A stretch of 8,311 nt of DNA from the NCBI GenBank assembly GCA_015486425.1, contig WFRQ01000185.1, positions 1 to 8,311 of the forward strand. The letters run 5' to 3'. A program made the translations under genes and the position numbers. This DNA comes from Deltaproteobacteria bacterium (GTDB taxonomy: Bacteria > Desulfobacterota > Dissulfuribacteria > Dissulfuribacterales > QOAL01). The notes below the pieces were generated by a model. The model searched no databases. It saw nothing but the letters and a program-made list of their open reading frames with translations, and had not been told where the DNA came from. Below are positions 1 to 5,848 of the stretch, piece by piece. Positions within the stretch are counted from its first letter, which is position 1; each line of letters starts with the position of its first letter.

Positions 1-209
1 AAATCTCCTGTTCCTATAATATGGATGCCCTTGCGCTTTGCCGCGCTGTTAATCTCAACAGGCCTCATGGCCTTGCTGGTAGCCCTGCTGTAACAGGAGT
101 GTATGTGAAAGTCGGCAAGGGTGACGCTGCTGTCCCAGGTAACCTTCAGGGGGCCGGGAGAGGTGTCGTAATCCTCACACGTTTTGTATTCAGGTGTGTT
201 GGAAGACAT
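1..209 (-). CDS. PHP-domain protein, EndoQ-like (5' part only, runs off the left edge)
   Basis: The frame is open from ATG at 209 to the window edge, giving 69 codons. Residues 32-46 read ADFHIHSCYSRATSK and the frame ends in GTGD (66-69). The HIHS (H35, H37) and GTGD (D69) motifs are the first metal-binding motifs of the PHP phosphoesterase fold. The combination with YSRATSK is typical of endonuclease Q-like proteins, which cut DNA at deaminated bases, and of PHP modules fused to UvrD-type helicases. Which of the two this is cannot be told from the visible part. An AGGAA ribosome site lies 9 nt before the ATG, and an in-frame TAG at 216-218 excludes a longer start. About 31 residues precede the PHP core, more than usual, and there is no ATG, GTG or TTG between the start and the core. 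It lies 54 bp after the diguanylate cyclase gene on the same strand, so co-transcription is likely. Family call is fairly sure; exact function is not. Confidence 0.8.
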   Translation of the reverse strand, partial: MSSNTPEYKTCEDYDTSPGPLKVTWDSSVTLADFHIHSCYSRATSKAMRPVEINSAAKRKGIHIIGTGD

Positions 210-263
210 TTGTCTCTATTCCTGTAATGCGGCTGCACAAAGGGTTAAACATGGAGCCTGACC

Positions 264-941
264 TCAGCCCTGCCTGTCTAAAAGCGCTGCCTTTTCCTCA
301 GGTGAAAGTTCGGTGTTCACTGATTCCGTGCCTAATTCTGGTGAACATACCCTGTCCTTGCCCATGGATTTGGCTTTAAACAGGAATTTGTCAGCCCTTG
401 TAATAAAATCTTCAGGGGAGTCATGGTGGTCTTTTGTGAAGATATCGACCCCTGCGCTTATTGTAATATTCACTGTGGTGCCGCATGCGTCAATCTCAGT
501 GTTTTCAAGCGTGCGCCGCAGTCTTTCTGCGGTTCTTATTGCGCGGAACAGGTTTGCACCTGGAAGGATGATGGCAAATTCATCCCCTCCGTATCTGCAC
601 ACCTGGTCGCTCTGCCTGGTGTAGCGTTCAAGCAGTGCGGCTGTTTCCTTGATGACACAGTTTCCGGCTTCGTGTCCCAGTGTATCGTTAATCTGCTTGA
701 AACCGTCTATGTCCATCATGATAAGCGCAAACGGGCTGCCGTTTCGTCTGGTTCTGTCCATTTCCTGTGCCAGGACCCTGGTAAGAAATCTGTAGTTGTA
801 AAGTCCTGTGAGCGGGTCCCGTTCAATGAGTTCCTCAAGTTTTCTGCACCTCTCTTCAAGTTCTGAAATACGTTCCTGAAGTGGACAGTGTGTTATGCCT
901 GCAGGACATGAATAGTATGTGGGATCAGATGAGTTATACAT
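264..941 (-). CDS. Soluble GGDEF diguanylate cyclase
   Basis: A 225-residue protein expected to make cyclic di-GMP from two GTP in the cytoplasm. Residues 21-40 form a charged heptad-like helix, probably a dimerising coiled coil. The catalytic domain starts at RDPLTGLYNYRF (about 41-52), continues with MMDIDGFKQIND (metal and substrate residues D77, N85, D86), and has an intact YGGDEF active site at 117-122. R109 and D112 form an RxxD inhibitory site at the standard spacing, so product feedback inhibition is likely. There is no transmembrane, PAS, GAF or receiver domain. The only extra feature is a short N-terminus with cysteines at 12, 19 and 32, which might sense redox state or bind a metal; that is speculation. 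I see no clear Shine-Dalgarno before ATG 941, so the start is less certain than the domain. It is the first gene of a probable pair with the PHP gene 54 bp downstream. Confidence 0.93.
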   Translation of the reverse strand: MYNSSDPTYYSCPAGITHCPLQERISELEERCRKLEELIERDPLTGLYNYRFLTRVLAQEMDRTRRNGSPFALIMMDIDGFKQINDTLGHEAGNCVIKETAALLERYTRQSDQVCRYGGDEFAIILPGANLFRAIRTAERLRRTLENTEIDACGTTVNITISAGVDIFTKDHHDSPEDFITRADKFLFKAKSMGKDRVCSPELGTESVNTELSPEEKAALLDRQG

Positions 942-1128
942 GACAGTTCTGTAAATAAAAATGGCAGGAAGGCTGAGAGTCTCAGTTGGTTTTTATGTTA
1001 TATCCGGCCCGCAGGCATTAGAGAGTGTGGTAAATGTACACATGCTCAATGGCATACAGTGATAAAATATTGACCATAAAGACGCAAGGGGTTAGCTTGA
1101 CATATCTGTAAAAAATATTTTTAGAACC

Positions 1129-1237
1129 GTATCTGCTCACAGGAAACCGCATCTGCTGTGTTGTCCGGGGCTCGAAGTACCGGCAGTACGCCTTCGCCCC
1201 CTCCGCCTTGCATCTGCAGTACTCTGTGAGCAGATAC
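1129..1237. repeat. 109-bp hairpin element with perfect 14-bp terminal inverted repeats
   Basis: GTATCTGCTCACAG at 1129-1142 is exactly complementary to 1224-1237. Inside, GGGGC (1167-1171) pairs with GCCCC (1196-1200), GAA (1174-1176) with TTC (1193-1195), and GTAC (1177-1180) with GTAC (1186-1189) around a 5-nt loop, leaving a two-base bulge on each side. GCATCTGC occurs twice as a direct repeat (1149-1156 and 1210-1217). The interior is more GC-rich than its AT-rich flanks. It resembles the palindromic intergenic repeats (REP, MITE or attC-like) that recur in deltaproteobacterial genomes; that assignment is recollection and inference, because only one copy is in the window. No transposase is present. 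Confidence 0.6.
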
Positions 1238-1388
1238 AGATTGACAGATGAAAATGTTCTCAGCATGCAGTGCTTTGGCACCTCAATCCATGTGTGAGTT
1301 TTTTCTGAGGTGTTGCACAGGCTCTGCGGGGTTACAGGAAACCTCAAATATCCTGAATTCAACATATCAATATGAAAATGAAAAGTGT

Positions 1389-1395
1389 AAGGAGG
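1389..1395 (+). promoter_or_regulatory. Shine-Dalgarno AAGGAGG deciding a GTG start
   Basis: A full AAGGAGG lies 9 nt before an in-frame GTG at 1405. The upstream in-frame ATGs at 1372 and 1378 have no Shine-Dalgarno, so ribosomes more likely start at GTG 1405. Confidence 0.7.
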
Positions 1396-1404
1396 ATACC
1401 TGCG

Positions 1405-1710
1405 GTGCGGGACGATCGAGGAATTTATTACTATCCCATTCTATCAAATAAAAGTATCAGGATGTATGTACGCCCTGTTGAGGATGAGGTGGAGTTCAGA
1501 CTCTATGACAGTGATAATCCCGAGGCGTGGGAACAGCACAACTGGATTCCATGGACGGCCATTCAGCAGGCTGCCGAGCTGTACAGAAAGGAGAAGCGCG
1601 GTGGCCCTCCTCTTCATCTTTATGATTTTGAGGTGGCTGTGCGTCTTATACGCGACGAATACCGTCCTGATGAAGATAATTCAAATGGCGCAGGGGAGGG
1701 GCATGCATGA
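1405..1710 (+). CDS. Small conserved-looking protein of unknown function
   Basis: A 101-residue protein when started at GTG 1405, chosen because AAGGAGG sits 9 nt upstream. Starting at ATG 1372 would add 11 residues but has no ribosome site. I do not recognise the family. It is soluble, with no signal peptide or membrane segment. It contains a strand-rich N-terminal part (IYYYPI, IRMYVRP, VEFRLYD), a Trp-rich centre (W at HNWIPW), a helix (AIQQAAELYRKE), then LHLYDFEVAVRLIRDEYRP, and an acidic, disordered-looking tail. The dense aromatic and charged pattern and normal codon use suggest a real gene. Its stop overlaps the start of the next gene (ATGA at 1707-1710), so the two are translationally coupled and may work together; the sequence does not show how. 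Confidence 0.75.
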   Translation: MRDDRGIYYYPILSNKSIRMYVRPVEDEVEFRLYDSDNPEAWEQHNWIPWTAIQQAAELYRKEKRGGPPLHLYDFEVAVRLIRDEYRPDEDNSNGAGEGHA

Positions 1711-2507
1711 GTGCTCCTGTTGAAACAGAGTTCTTCTTCCCTGGCATTCATCAGCAATTCGGCTTTTTTATGCCTGACCAGCCTGCATGGACAGCGCTTG
1801 ATGGTCTCAAGGGGTTTATCCGTGATGCCATCTCTCCTAATCTTCCGGATTTTGTGCGGACCGGGCTGCCACTACTGAAACATGCGGCGTTGTTAGACGG
1901 CCAGTGGCACGAAGACGGTTTTGAAGTTGTCTGCGGCACGCAGACCAGGGGAAAGTTTCAGGTCATGGCTCAGGGCAAACTTCGTCCTGATGCCGTGCTT
2001 CTGTGCGCCGGGTCTGTTTTTGCAGGCAGAGATGTGGAGCTTGGAGAGGGAGTTGTGGTGGAGGCAGGGGCCCTGGTAAAGGGGCCGACCATAATAGGCC
2101 GGTATACAGAGATACGACAGGGAGCATACATTCGCGGGGATTGCCTCACAGGTGAAAAATGCGTTGTTGGTCATACCACAGAGGTAAAGCATTCAATATT
2201 CCTTGATAATGCCAAGGCAGGTCATTTTGCCTATGTGGGGGACAGTATCCTCGGGCGGGATGTTAATATGGGAGCAGGCACCAAGCTTGCAAACCTGCGT
2301 TTCGGCCCTGGAAATGTCTTTATATCAGTGGAAGGCAGCAGGGTGGATACAGGCAGGAGAAAAATCGGTGCAATTTTTGGTGATGGTGTACAGACCGGGT
2401 GTAATTCAGTTACCAATCCCGGAAGTATTGTAGGTCCCGGCTCGCTTATTGCACCCAACACTACGGTGGCGCCAGGGGTTTACGGGGCAAAGTCCATTAT
2501 CCGCTGA
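1707..2507 (+). CDS. Left-handed beta-helix protein related to GlmU C-terminal domain (UDP-GlcNAc pyrophosphorylase-like)
   Basis: A 266-residue protein. Residues 1-85 form a lead-in with PAWTALDGLKGFI (26-38), found in stand-alone proteins annotated as UDP-N-acetylglucosamine pyrophosphorylase-like. From about 90 to 260 there are hexapeptide repeats of a left-handed beta-helix (VFAGRDVELGEGVVVEAGA, IIGRYTEIRQGAYIRG, IVGPGSLIAPNTTVAPG). The block around 159-196, with TEVKHS, AGHFAYVGDS, LGRDVNMGAGT and ANLRF, matches the acyl-acceptor region of GlmU; H173 aligns with the GlmU catalytic histidine. There is no N-terminal nucleotidyltransferase (no GxGTRM-type loop), so it cannot be a complete GlmU. 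It may be an acyltransferase or a sugar-nucleotide binding protein acting in envelope polysaccharide synthesis; substrate unknown. GGGGAGGGG (1693-1701) is the ribosome site and the ATG overlaps the upstream stop. Confidence 0.85.
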   Translation: MSAPVETEFFFPGIHQQFGFFMPDQPAWTALDGLKGFIRDAISPNLPDFVRTGLPLLKHAALLDGQWHEDGFEVVCGTQTRGKFQVMAQGKLRPDAVLLCAGSVFAGRDVELGEGVVVEAGALVKGPTIIGRYTEIRQGAYIRGDCLTGEKCVVGHTTEVKHSIFLDNAKAGHFAYVGDSILGRDVNMGAGTKLANLRFGPGNVFISVEGSRVDTGRRKIGAIFGDGVQTGCNSVTNPGSIVGPGSLIAPNTTVAPGVYGAKSIIR

Positions 2508-2755
2508 TGCATGGCTGTTTGCGTGATACCTGATTTTTGCTTGTTCCCAAATTCATGTATAAAGAATTACGGTAATTATTCAGTGTTGGGTAATGGTATT
2601 GTTTTCATGCAATCAGGATGAAGACGTGGAACATTTAAGAATAGCGTTGGATTTTACATACACTTTTCAGTTGGTTCCCATGTTCAGACTGTTTGTTAAC
2701 AGCAGGCGTTCTGCCAGCTTCATGTATTATTTTTAAATTTATAAGGAGATTTTTG
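2508..2755. other. Intergenic region upstream of the isomerase gene
   Basis: A 248-bp AT-rich stretch with no gene. No strong terminator follows the beta-helix gene. It probably holds the promoter of the protein quality-control block. The best -10-like box is TATAAA at 2558-2563, but its -35 partner is poor. Confidence 0.4.
2743..2748 (+). promoter_or_regulatory. Shine-Dalgarno AAGGAG fixing the isomerase start
   Basis: AAGGAG lies 7 nt before ATG 2756. It decides against the in-frame upstream start at 2693, which would put 21 residues in front of the signal peptide. Confidence 0.85.
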
Positions 2756-3664
2756 ATGTTCAAAATTGCAAAGTTTCAAATGGTCCCGCTGCTCCTGATT
2801 TGTGCAGCCCTTCTGATTTCGTCTAATTCATGGGCAAAGGATTCTGATATTCTGGCCAAGGTAGGCAAGTATACCCTGACTGTAAAACAGTTCGAGGAAC
2901 AGATTAAGGAACTGCCGCCCCAGCTTCAGATGGCTCTGAAGCAGCGTCCGGAGCTGAAGAAACAGTTCCTTGACCGTTGGGTACAGCTTAATCTTCTTGC
3001 CTTGGCTGCAAGAGACAAGGGGCTTGAGAAGGACCCGGATGTAAAGCTTCAGCTTGAAGAGGCCGCAAATTCCATACTGGCCAGGGCTTATATGAGAAAG
3101 GAAATTGATACTCAGAAGATTGCTGTCTCAGACAAGGAGGTTGAGGACTATTACAATGCCAACAAGGCAAAATTTAAAGAGAAAGAGTCTGTAAAGGCCA
3201 GTCATATTCTTATAAAGGTGGACAAGGATGGTGACAAAAAGGCCTGGGAGGCTGCAAAGAAAAAGGCTGAAATGGTCAGGGAAAAGGCCTTGAAGGGCGA
3301 AAGTTTTGCCAAACTTGCTAAAGAGTATTCCGATGACCCCGGTTCAAAAGGCAAAGGTGGGGAGCTTGGCTATTTTACCAAGGGGCGCATGGTGCCTGAG
3401 TTTGAAAAGGCGGCGTTTTCCCTGAAAAAAGGTGAGATAAGCCAGCCCGTCAAAACTGCATTCGGGTACCATATAATCAAGGTTGAGGATATCAAGCCTG
3501 CGCATCAGAAGAAACTCTCAGAGGTCAAGGAGACTCTCAAGGCTGAACTCCTGAAAGAGAAGCAGAAAAAGGCCATGAATGAGATACTTGATCAGCTCAA
3601 GAAGAAGTACAAACCAGTGGTACATGAGGAACTCATAGAGTCAGGCAAGAAGTCCCCTCACTGA
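2756..3664 (+). CDS. Periplasmic parvulin-type peptidyl-prolyl cis-trans isomerase (SurA/PpiC-like)
   Basis: A 302-residue exported folding catalyst that isomerises X-Pro bonds in proteins crossing or residing in the periplasm. Residues 1-27 are a Sec signal peptide: basic start, hydrophobic MVPLLLICAALLI, and a cleavage site after SWA (27). C16 is not in a lipobox, so a lipoprotein is unlikely. Residues 30-140 form a SurA-like helical chaperone domain (QFEEQIKELPPQLQMALKQR, then helices rich in Leu, Lys and Glu). The parvulin domain spans about 146-246, with KASHILIKV (H150), SFAKLAKEYSDDPGSKGKGG, GELGYFTKGRMVPEFE and FGYHIIKVED (H239). A lysine-rich helical tail follows. It resembles SurA with a single parvulin domain rather than two. 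It opens the quality-control block, with ftsH 147 bp downstream. Family assignment is firm; which bacterial name fits (SurA, PpiC, PrsA-like) is not. Confidence 0.93.
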   Translation: MFKIAKFQMVPLLLICAALLISSNSWAKDSDILAKVGKYTLTVKQFEEQIKELPPQLQMALKQRPELKKQFLDRWVQLNLLALAARDKGLEKDPDVKLQLEEAANSILARAYMRKEIDTQKIAVSDKEVEDYYNANKAKFKEKESVKASHILIKVDKDGDKKAWEAAKKKAEMVREKALKGESFAKLAKEYSDDPGSKGKGGELGYFTKGRMVPEFEKAAFSLKKGEISQPVKTAFGYHIIKVEDIKPAHQKKLSEVKETLKAELLKEKQKKAMNEILDQLKKKYKPVVHEELIESGKKSPH

Positions 3665-3740
3665 TCTGTTTCTTTATCCTGATTTGAGCGATTGTTCGGA
3701 TTTGCTGCATATCCGCTCAACTTAGGTTTATCATTAATTT

Positions 3741-3755
3741 CGCAGCCTGACTGCG
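3741..3755 (+). terminator. Weak hairpin followed by TTATT, possible partial terminator
   Basis: CGCAG and CTGCG form a 5-bp stem around a 5-nt loop, followed by TTATTCCTT. It could partly separate the isomerase transcript from ftsH. An alternative pairing CCTGAC (3746-3751) with GTCAGG (3768-3773) excludes it. The stem is short and the T tract broken, so confidence is low. Confidence 0.25.
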
Positions 3756-3773
3756 TTATTCCTTATGGTCAGG

Positions 3774-3800
3774 GCAGGTGGTATTTGATATACTGCCTGC
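3774..3800 (+). promoter_or_regulatory. Hairpin in the ftsH leader, just before the start codon
   Basis: GCAGGTGGTA (3774-3783) pairs with TACTGCCTGC (3791-3800) as a 10-bp stem with two G-U pairs and a 7-nt loop. It ends 11 nt before ATG 3812 and takes up the only purine-rich segment upstream. No Shine-Dalgarno lies in the gap (CTGCATAATCT). It may control ftsH translation; that role is inferred. Confidence 0.5.
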
Positions 3801-3811
3801 CTGCATAATCT

Positions 3812-5776
3812 ATGAAAAAACCTGAAAAAAAGGTTGTCATCTCCATTCTGTACTGGATTCTGGGGCTGCTCATGGTTATGGGAATGCCTCAGATTCTCCT
3901 CCATCTCCAGACAAGGAATATATCTTATTCTGAATTCAAGGTGCTGCTCAGGCAGGGCAGGGTGATAGAGGTGCGTCTCAGCCCTGAAACCGTGCAGGGC
4001 ATTGCCTTTACCGGCACAGAGAAGAATATAGATGCCATACGGGAGCAAGTTGCCCGCATAAGCTCAGGAAGCTCTGTCACCGGACGGCTTTTTTCAGACG
4101 GAGGTGGTCAGTCGCTTCAGCAGATTATCAACGCCTTGAAAAAGGATCCAGGTTTTTCCGCATCATTTGAAATTTTCAGCACCAACAGAGTAAAAGACCC
4201 TGATCTTGTAAAGGAGCTTGATGAACACGGCGTTGTGTATGAGGGTGTCAGGGAGAGCATGCTGGGGCAGATTTTCTGGGGCACCATTGTACCCATTGCG
4301 TTCTGGGTGGGGTTGTGGTTTCTGCTTGTAAGGGGCATGGGAAAGCCTGGAGCAGGTCTGCTTTCAATTGGCAAGTCCAGGGCCAAGGTTGCGGTAGAGA
4401 AGGATACCGGGGTCAGTTTTGACGATGTGGCAGGATGTGTCGAGGCCAAGGAGGAGCTTGAAGAGGTGGTCTCCTTCCTGAAGGAGCCTCAGCGCTACGA
4501 GGCCCTCGGTGCCCAGATTCCCAAGGGTGTTCTGCTTGTGGGCCCGCCTGGCACAGGCAAGACACTCCTTTCAAGGGCGCTTGCAGGCGAGGCAGGTGTG
4601 CCCTTTTATACCATTTCCGGCTCTGAGTTTGTGGAGATGTTTGTGGGGGTTGGTGCTGCCAGGGTCAGGGATCTGTTTGCACAGGCAAAACGAAATGCGC
4701 CGTGTATCATCTTCATAGATGAGATAGATGCCATAGGGAAATTTCGTGGCGGTGTCATGCCCGGAGGCCATGAGGAACGTGAGCAGACCCTTAACCAGCT
4801 CCTTGTTGAGATGGACGGGTTTGAACCAAATATCGGTGTGATACTGCTTGCAGCAACCAACAGGCCTGAGGTACTTGACCCTGCGCTGCTCCGTCCCGGC
4901 CGTTTTGACCGTCAGGTGGTGCTTGATGCGCCTGACCTCAAGGGCAGGGAGGCAATTTTAAAGGTGCATGCAAGGGGAAAGCCTCTGTCGCGGGATGCAG
5001 ACCTTCATGCCATTGCCCAGCGCACTCCTGGTTTTTCAGGAGCTGATCTTGCCAATATCATGAATGAGGCTGCCCTTCTTGCAGCGAGGCAGGGGGCAAA
5101 GGAGATAACACAGGAGTTTCTTGAGGAAGCGGCTGAAAAGGTATTTGCAGGGCCGGAAAGAAAGAGCAGAAGGCTCGGAAAAAGGGAGAGGAGGCGTGTG
5201 GCTGTCCATGAGGCGGGTCATGCGCTTGTGGCCTTCCACTGTCCCAATGCCCAGCCTGTTGCCAAGATATCAATTATACCCCGTGGCAAGGCAGCGCTTG
5301 GCTACACCCTTCAGCTTCCAGAGGAGGAGAGCTTCCTCATGACCCGCAGTGAGCTTCTTGACAGGATATGTGTTGCAATGGGAGGCAGGGCCGCGGAACT
5401 TGAGGTGCTGGGTGAGGAGAGTTCCGGTGCTCAGAACGACCTTGAGACTGCAACTGATATAGCAAGGAGCATGGTTGCGCGTTTCGGCATGAGCGAGGCA
5501 ATAGGGCCTGTGGCCCTTTCCAGGGAAACAAACCCGTTCCTGAGACCGTCAGGCCTGTTTGAGCAGAATGAGACCATGAGTCAGGAACTTGCTTCCAGCA
5601 TGGACAGGGAGGTGCGGAGGGTCTTGACAGAACAGGAACAGAGAGCCAAAAATATCATAGCTGAAAACAGAAAGGCTCTTGAGGAGGTTGCTGAGAAATT
5701 ATTGACTGACGAGGTACTTGCAGCCTCGGAATTTGAACATATAGTTAGGGACGGAAAGGAAGATGATGGGGAATGA
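3812..5776 (+). CDS. ftsH: ATP-dependent zinc metalloprotease FtsH
   Basis: A 654-residue inner-membrane AAA+ protease that unfolds and degrades damaged membrane proteins and short-lived cytoplasmic regulators as a hexamer. Transmembrane segments lie at about 8-30 and 153-174, with a periplasmic domain between them of roughly 120 residues, longer than in E. coli. The AAA+ module has Walker A GPPGTGKT (244-251), pore loop FVGVG (277-281), Walker B IIFIDEID (299-306), and the second region of homology ATNRPEVLDPALLRPGRF with arginine fingers R361 and R364. The protease domain has HEAGH (466-470) and the third zinc ligand D543 in GAQNDLETAT. Total length matches the family (about 600-650). All key residues are present. 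An in-frame TAA at 3806-3808 makes ATG 3812 the first possible start, although no Shine-Dalgarno precedes it. The Do protease gene follows after 72 bp without a terminator, so the two are probably co-transcribed. Confidence 0.98.
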   Translation: MKKPEKKVVISILYWILGLLMVMGMPQILLHLQTRNISYSEFKVLLRQGRVIEVRLSPETVQGIAFTGTEKNIDAIREQVARISSGSSVTGRLFSDGGGQSLQQIINALKKDPGFSASFEIFSTNRVKDPDLVKELDEHGVVYEGVRESMLGQIFWGTIVPIAFWVGLWFLLVRGMGKPGAGLLSIGKSRAKVAVEKDTGVSFDDVAGCVEAKEELEEVVSFLKEPQRYEALGAQIPKGVLLVGPPGTGKTLLSRALAGEAGVPFYTISGSEFVEMFVGVGAARVRDLFAQAKRNAPCIIFIDEIDAIGKFRGGVMPGGHEEREQTLNQLLVEMDGFEPNIGVILLAATNRPEVLDPALLRPGRFDRQVVLDAPDLKGREAILKVHARGKPLSRDADLHAIAQRTPGFSGADLANIMNEAALLAARQGAKEITQEFLEEAAEKVFAGPERKSRRLGKRERRRVAVHEAGHALVAFHCPNAQPVAKISIIPRGKAALGYTLQLPEEESFLMTRSELLDRICVAMGGRAAELEVLGEESSGAQNDLETATDIARSMVARFGMSEAIGPVALSRETNPFLRPSGLFEQNETMSQELASSMDREVRRVLTEQEQRAKNIIAENRKALEEVAEKLLTDEVLAASEFEHIVRDGKEDDGE

Positions 5777-5835
5777 TGTGTGTTCAGGGAACGTGGTGAT
5801 TTGTACTGCAACTGAAATATTCAGCCGTGATTTAA

Positions 5836-5841
5836 AAGGAG
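5836..5841 (+). promoter_or_regulatory. Shine-Dalgarno AAGGAG of the Do protease gene
   Basis: AAGGAG lies 7 nt before ATG 5849, ideal spacing, supporting this start, which also begins a complete signal peptide. Confidence 0.85.
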
Positions 5842-5848
5842 AATAGAA

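Larger units (their letters stand above)
942..1404. other. Divergent intergenic region with structured elements
   Basis: This stretch separates the minus-strand cyclase from the plus-strand 1405 gene and must hold both promoters. No credible protein lies in it. It contains an imperfect palindrome CTGAG-AGT-CTCAG (973-985) 32 bp upstream of the cyclase start, an AT-rich palindrome AAAAATATTTTT (1111-1122), the large hairpin element at 1129-1237, and short complementary segments at 1279-1346. TTGACA occurs at 1097-1102 and 1241-1246, but neither has a convincing -10 box at the right spacing, so I do not call promoters. Confidence 0.6.

Noticed and set aside
423..866. 147-codon plus-strand open frame
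   Set aside because: Shadow of the diguanylate cyclase, whose active-site motifs are clear on the minus strand.
1097..1125. TTGACA -35 box as a plus-strand promoter
   Set aside because: The hexamer at 17-nt spacing is TTTAGA, a poor -10; the second TTGACA at 1241 is no better.
1018..1365. 115-codon minus-strand open frame in the divergent spacer
   Set aside because: It runs straight through the palindromic element, has no ribosome site, and its composition is not protein-like.
2693..2755. Upstream in-frame start for the isomerase
   Set aside because: It would bury the signal peptide behind 21 residues, and the AAGGAG site points to ATG 2756.
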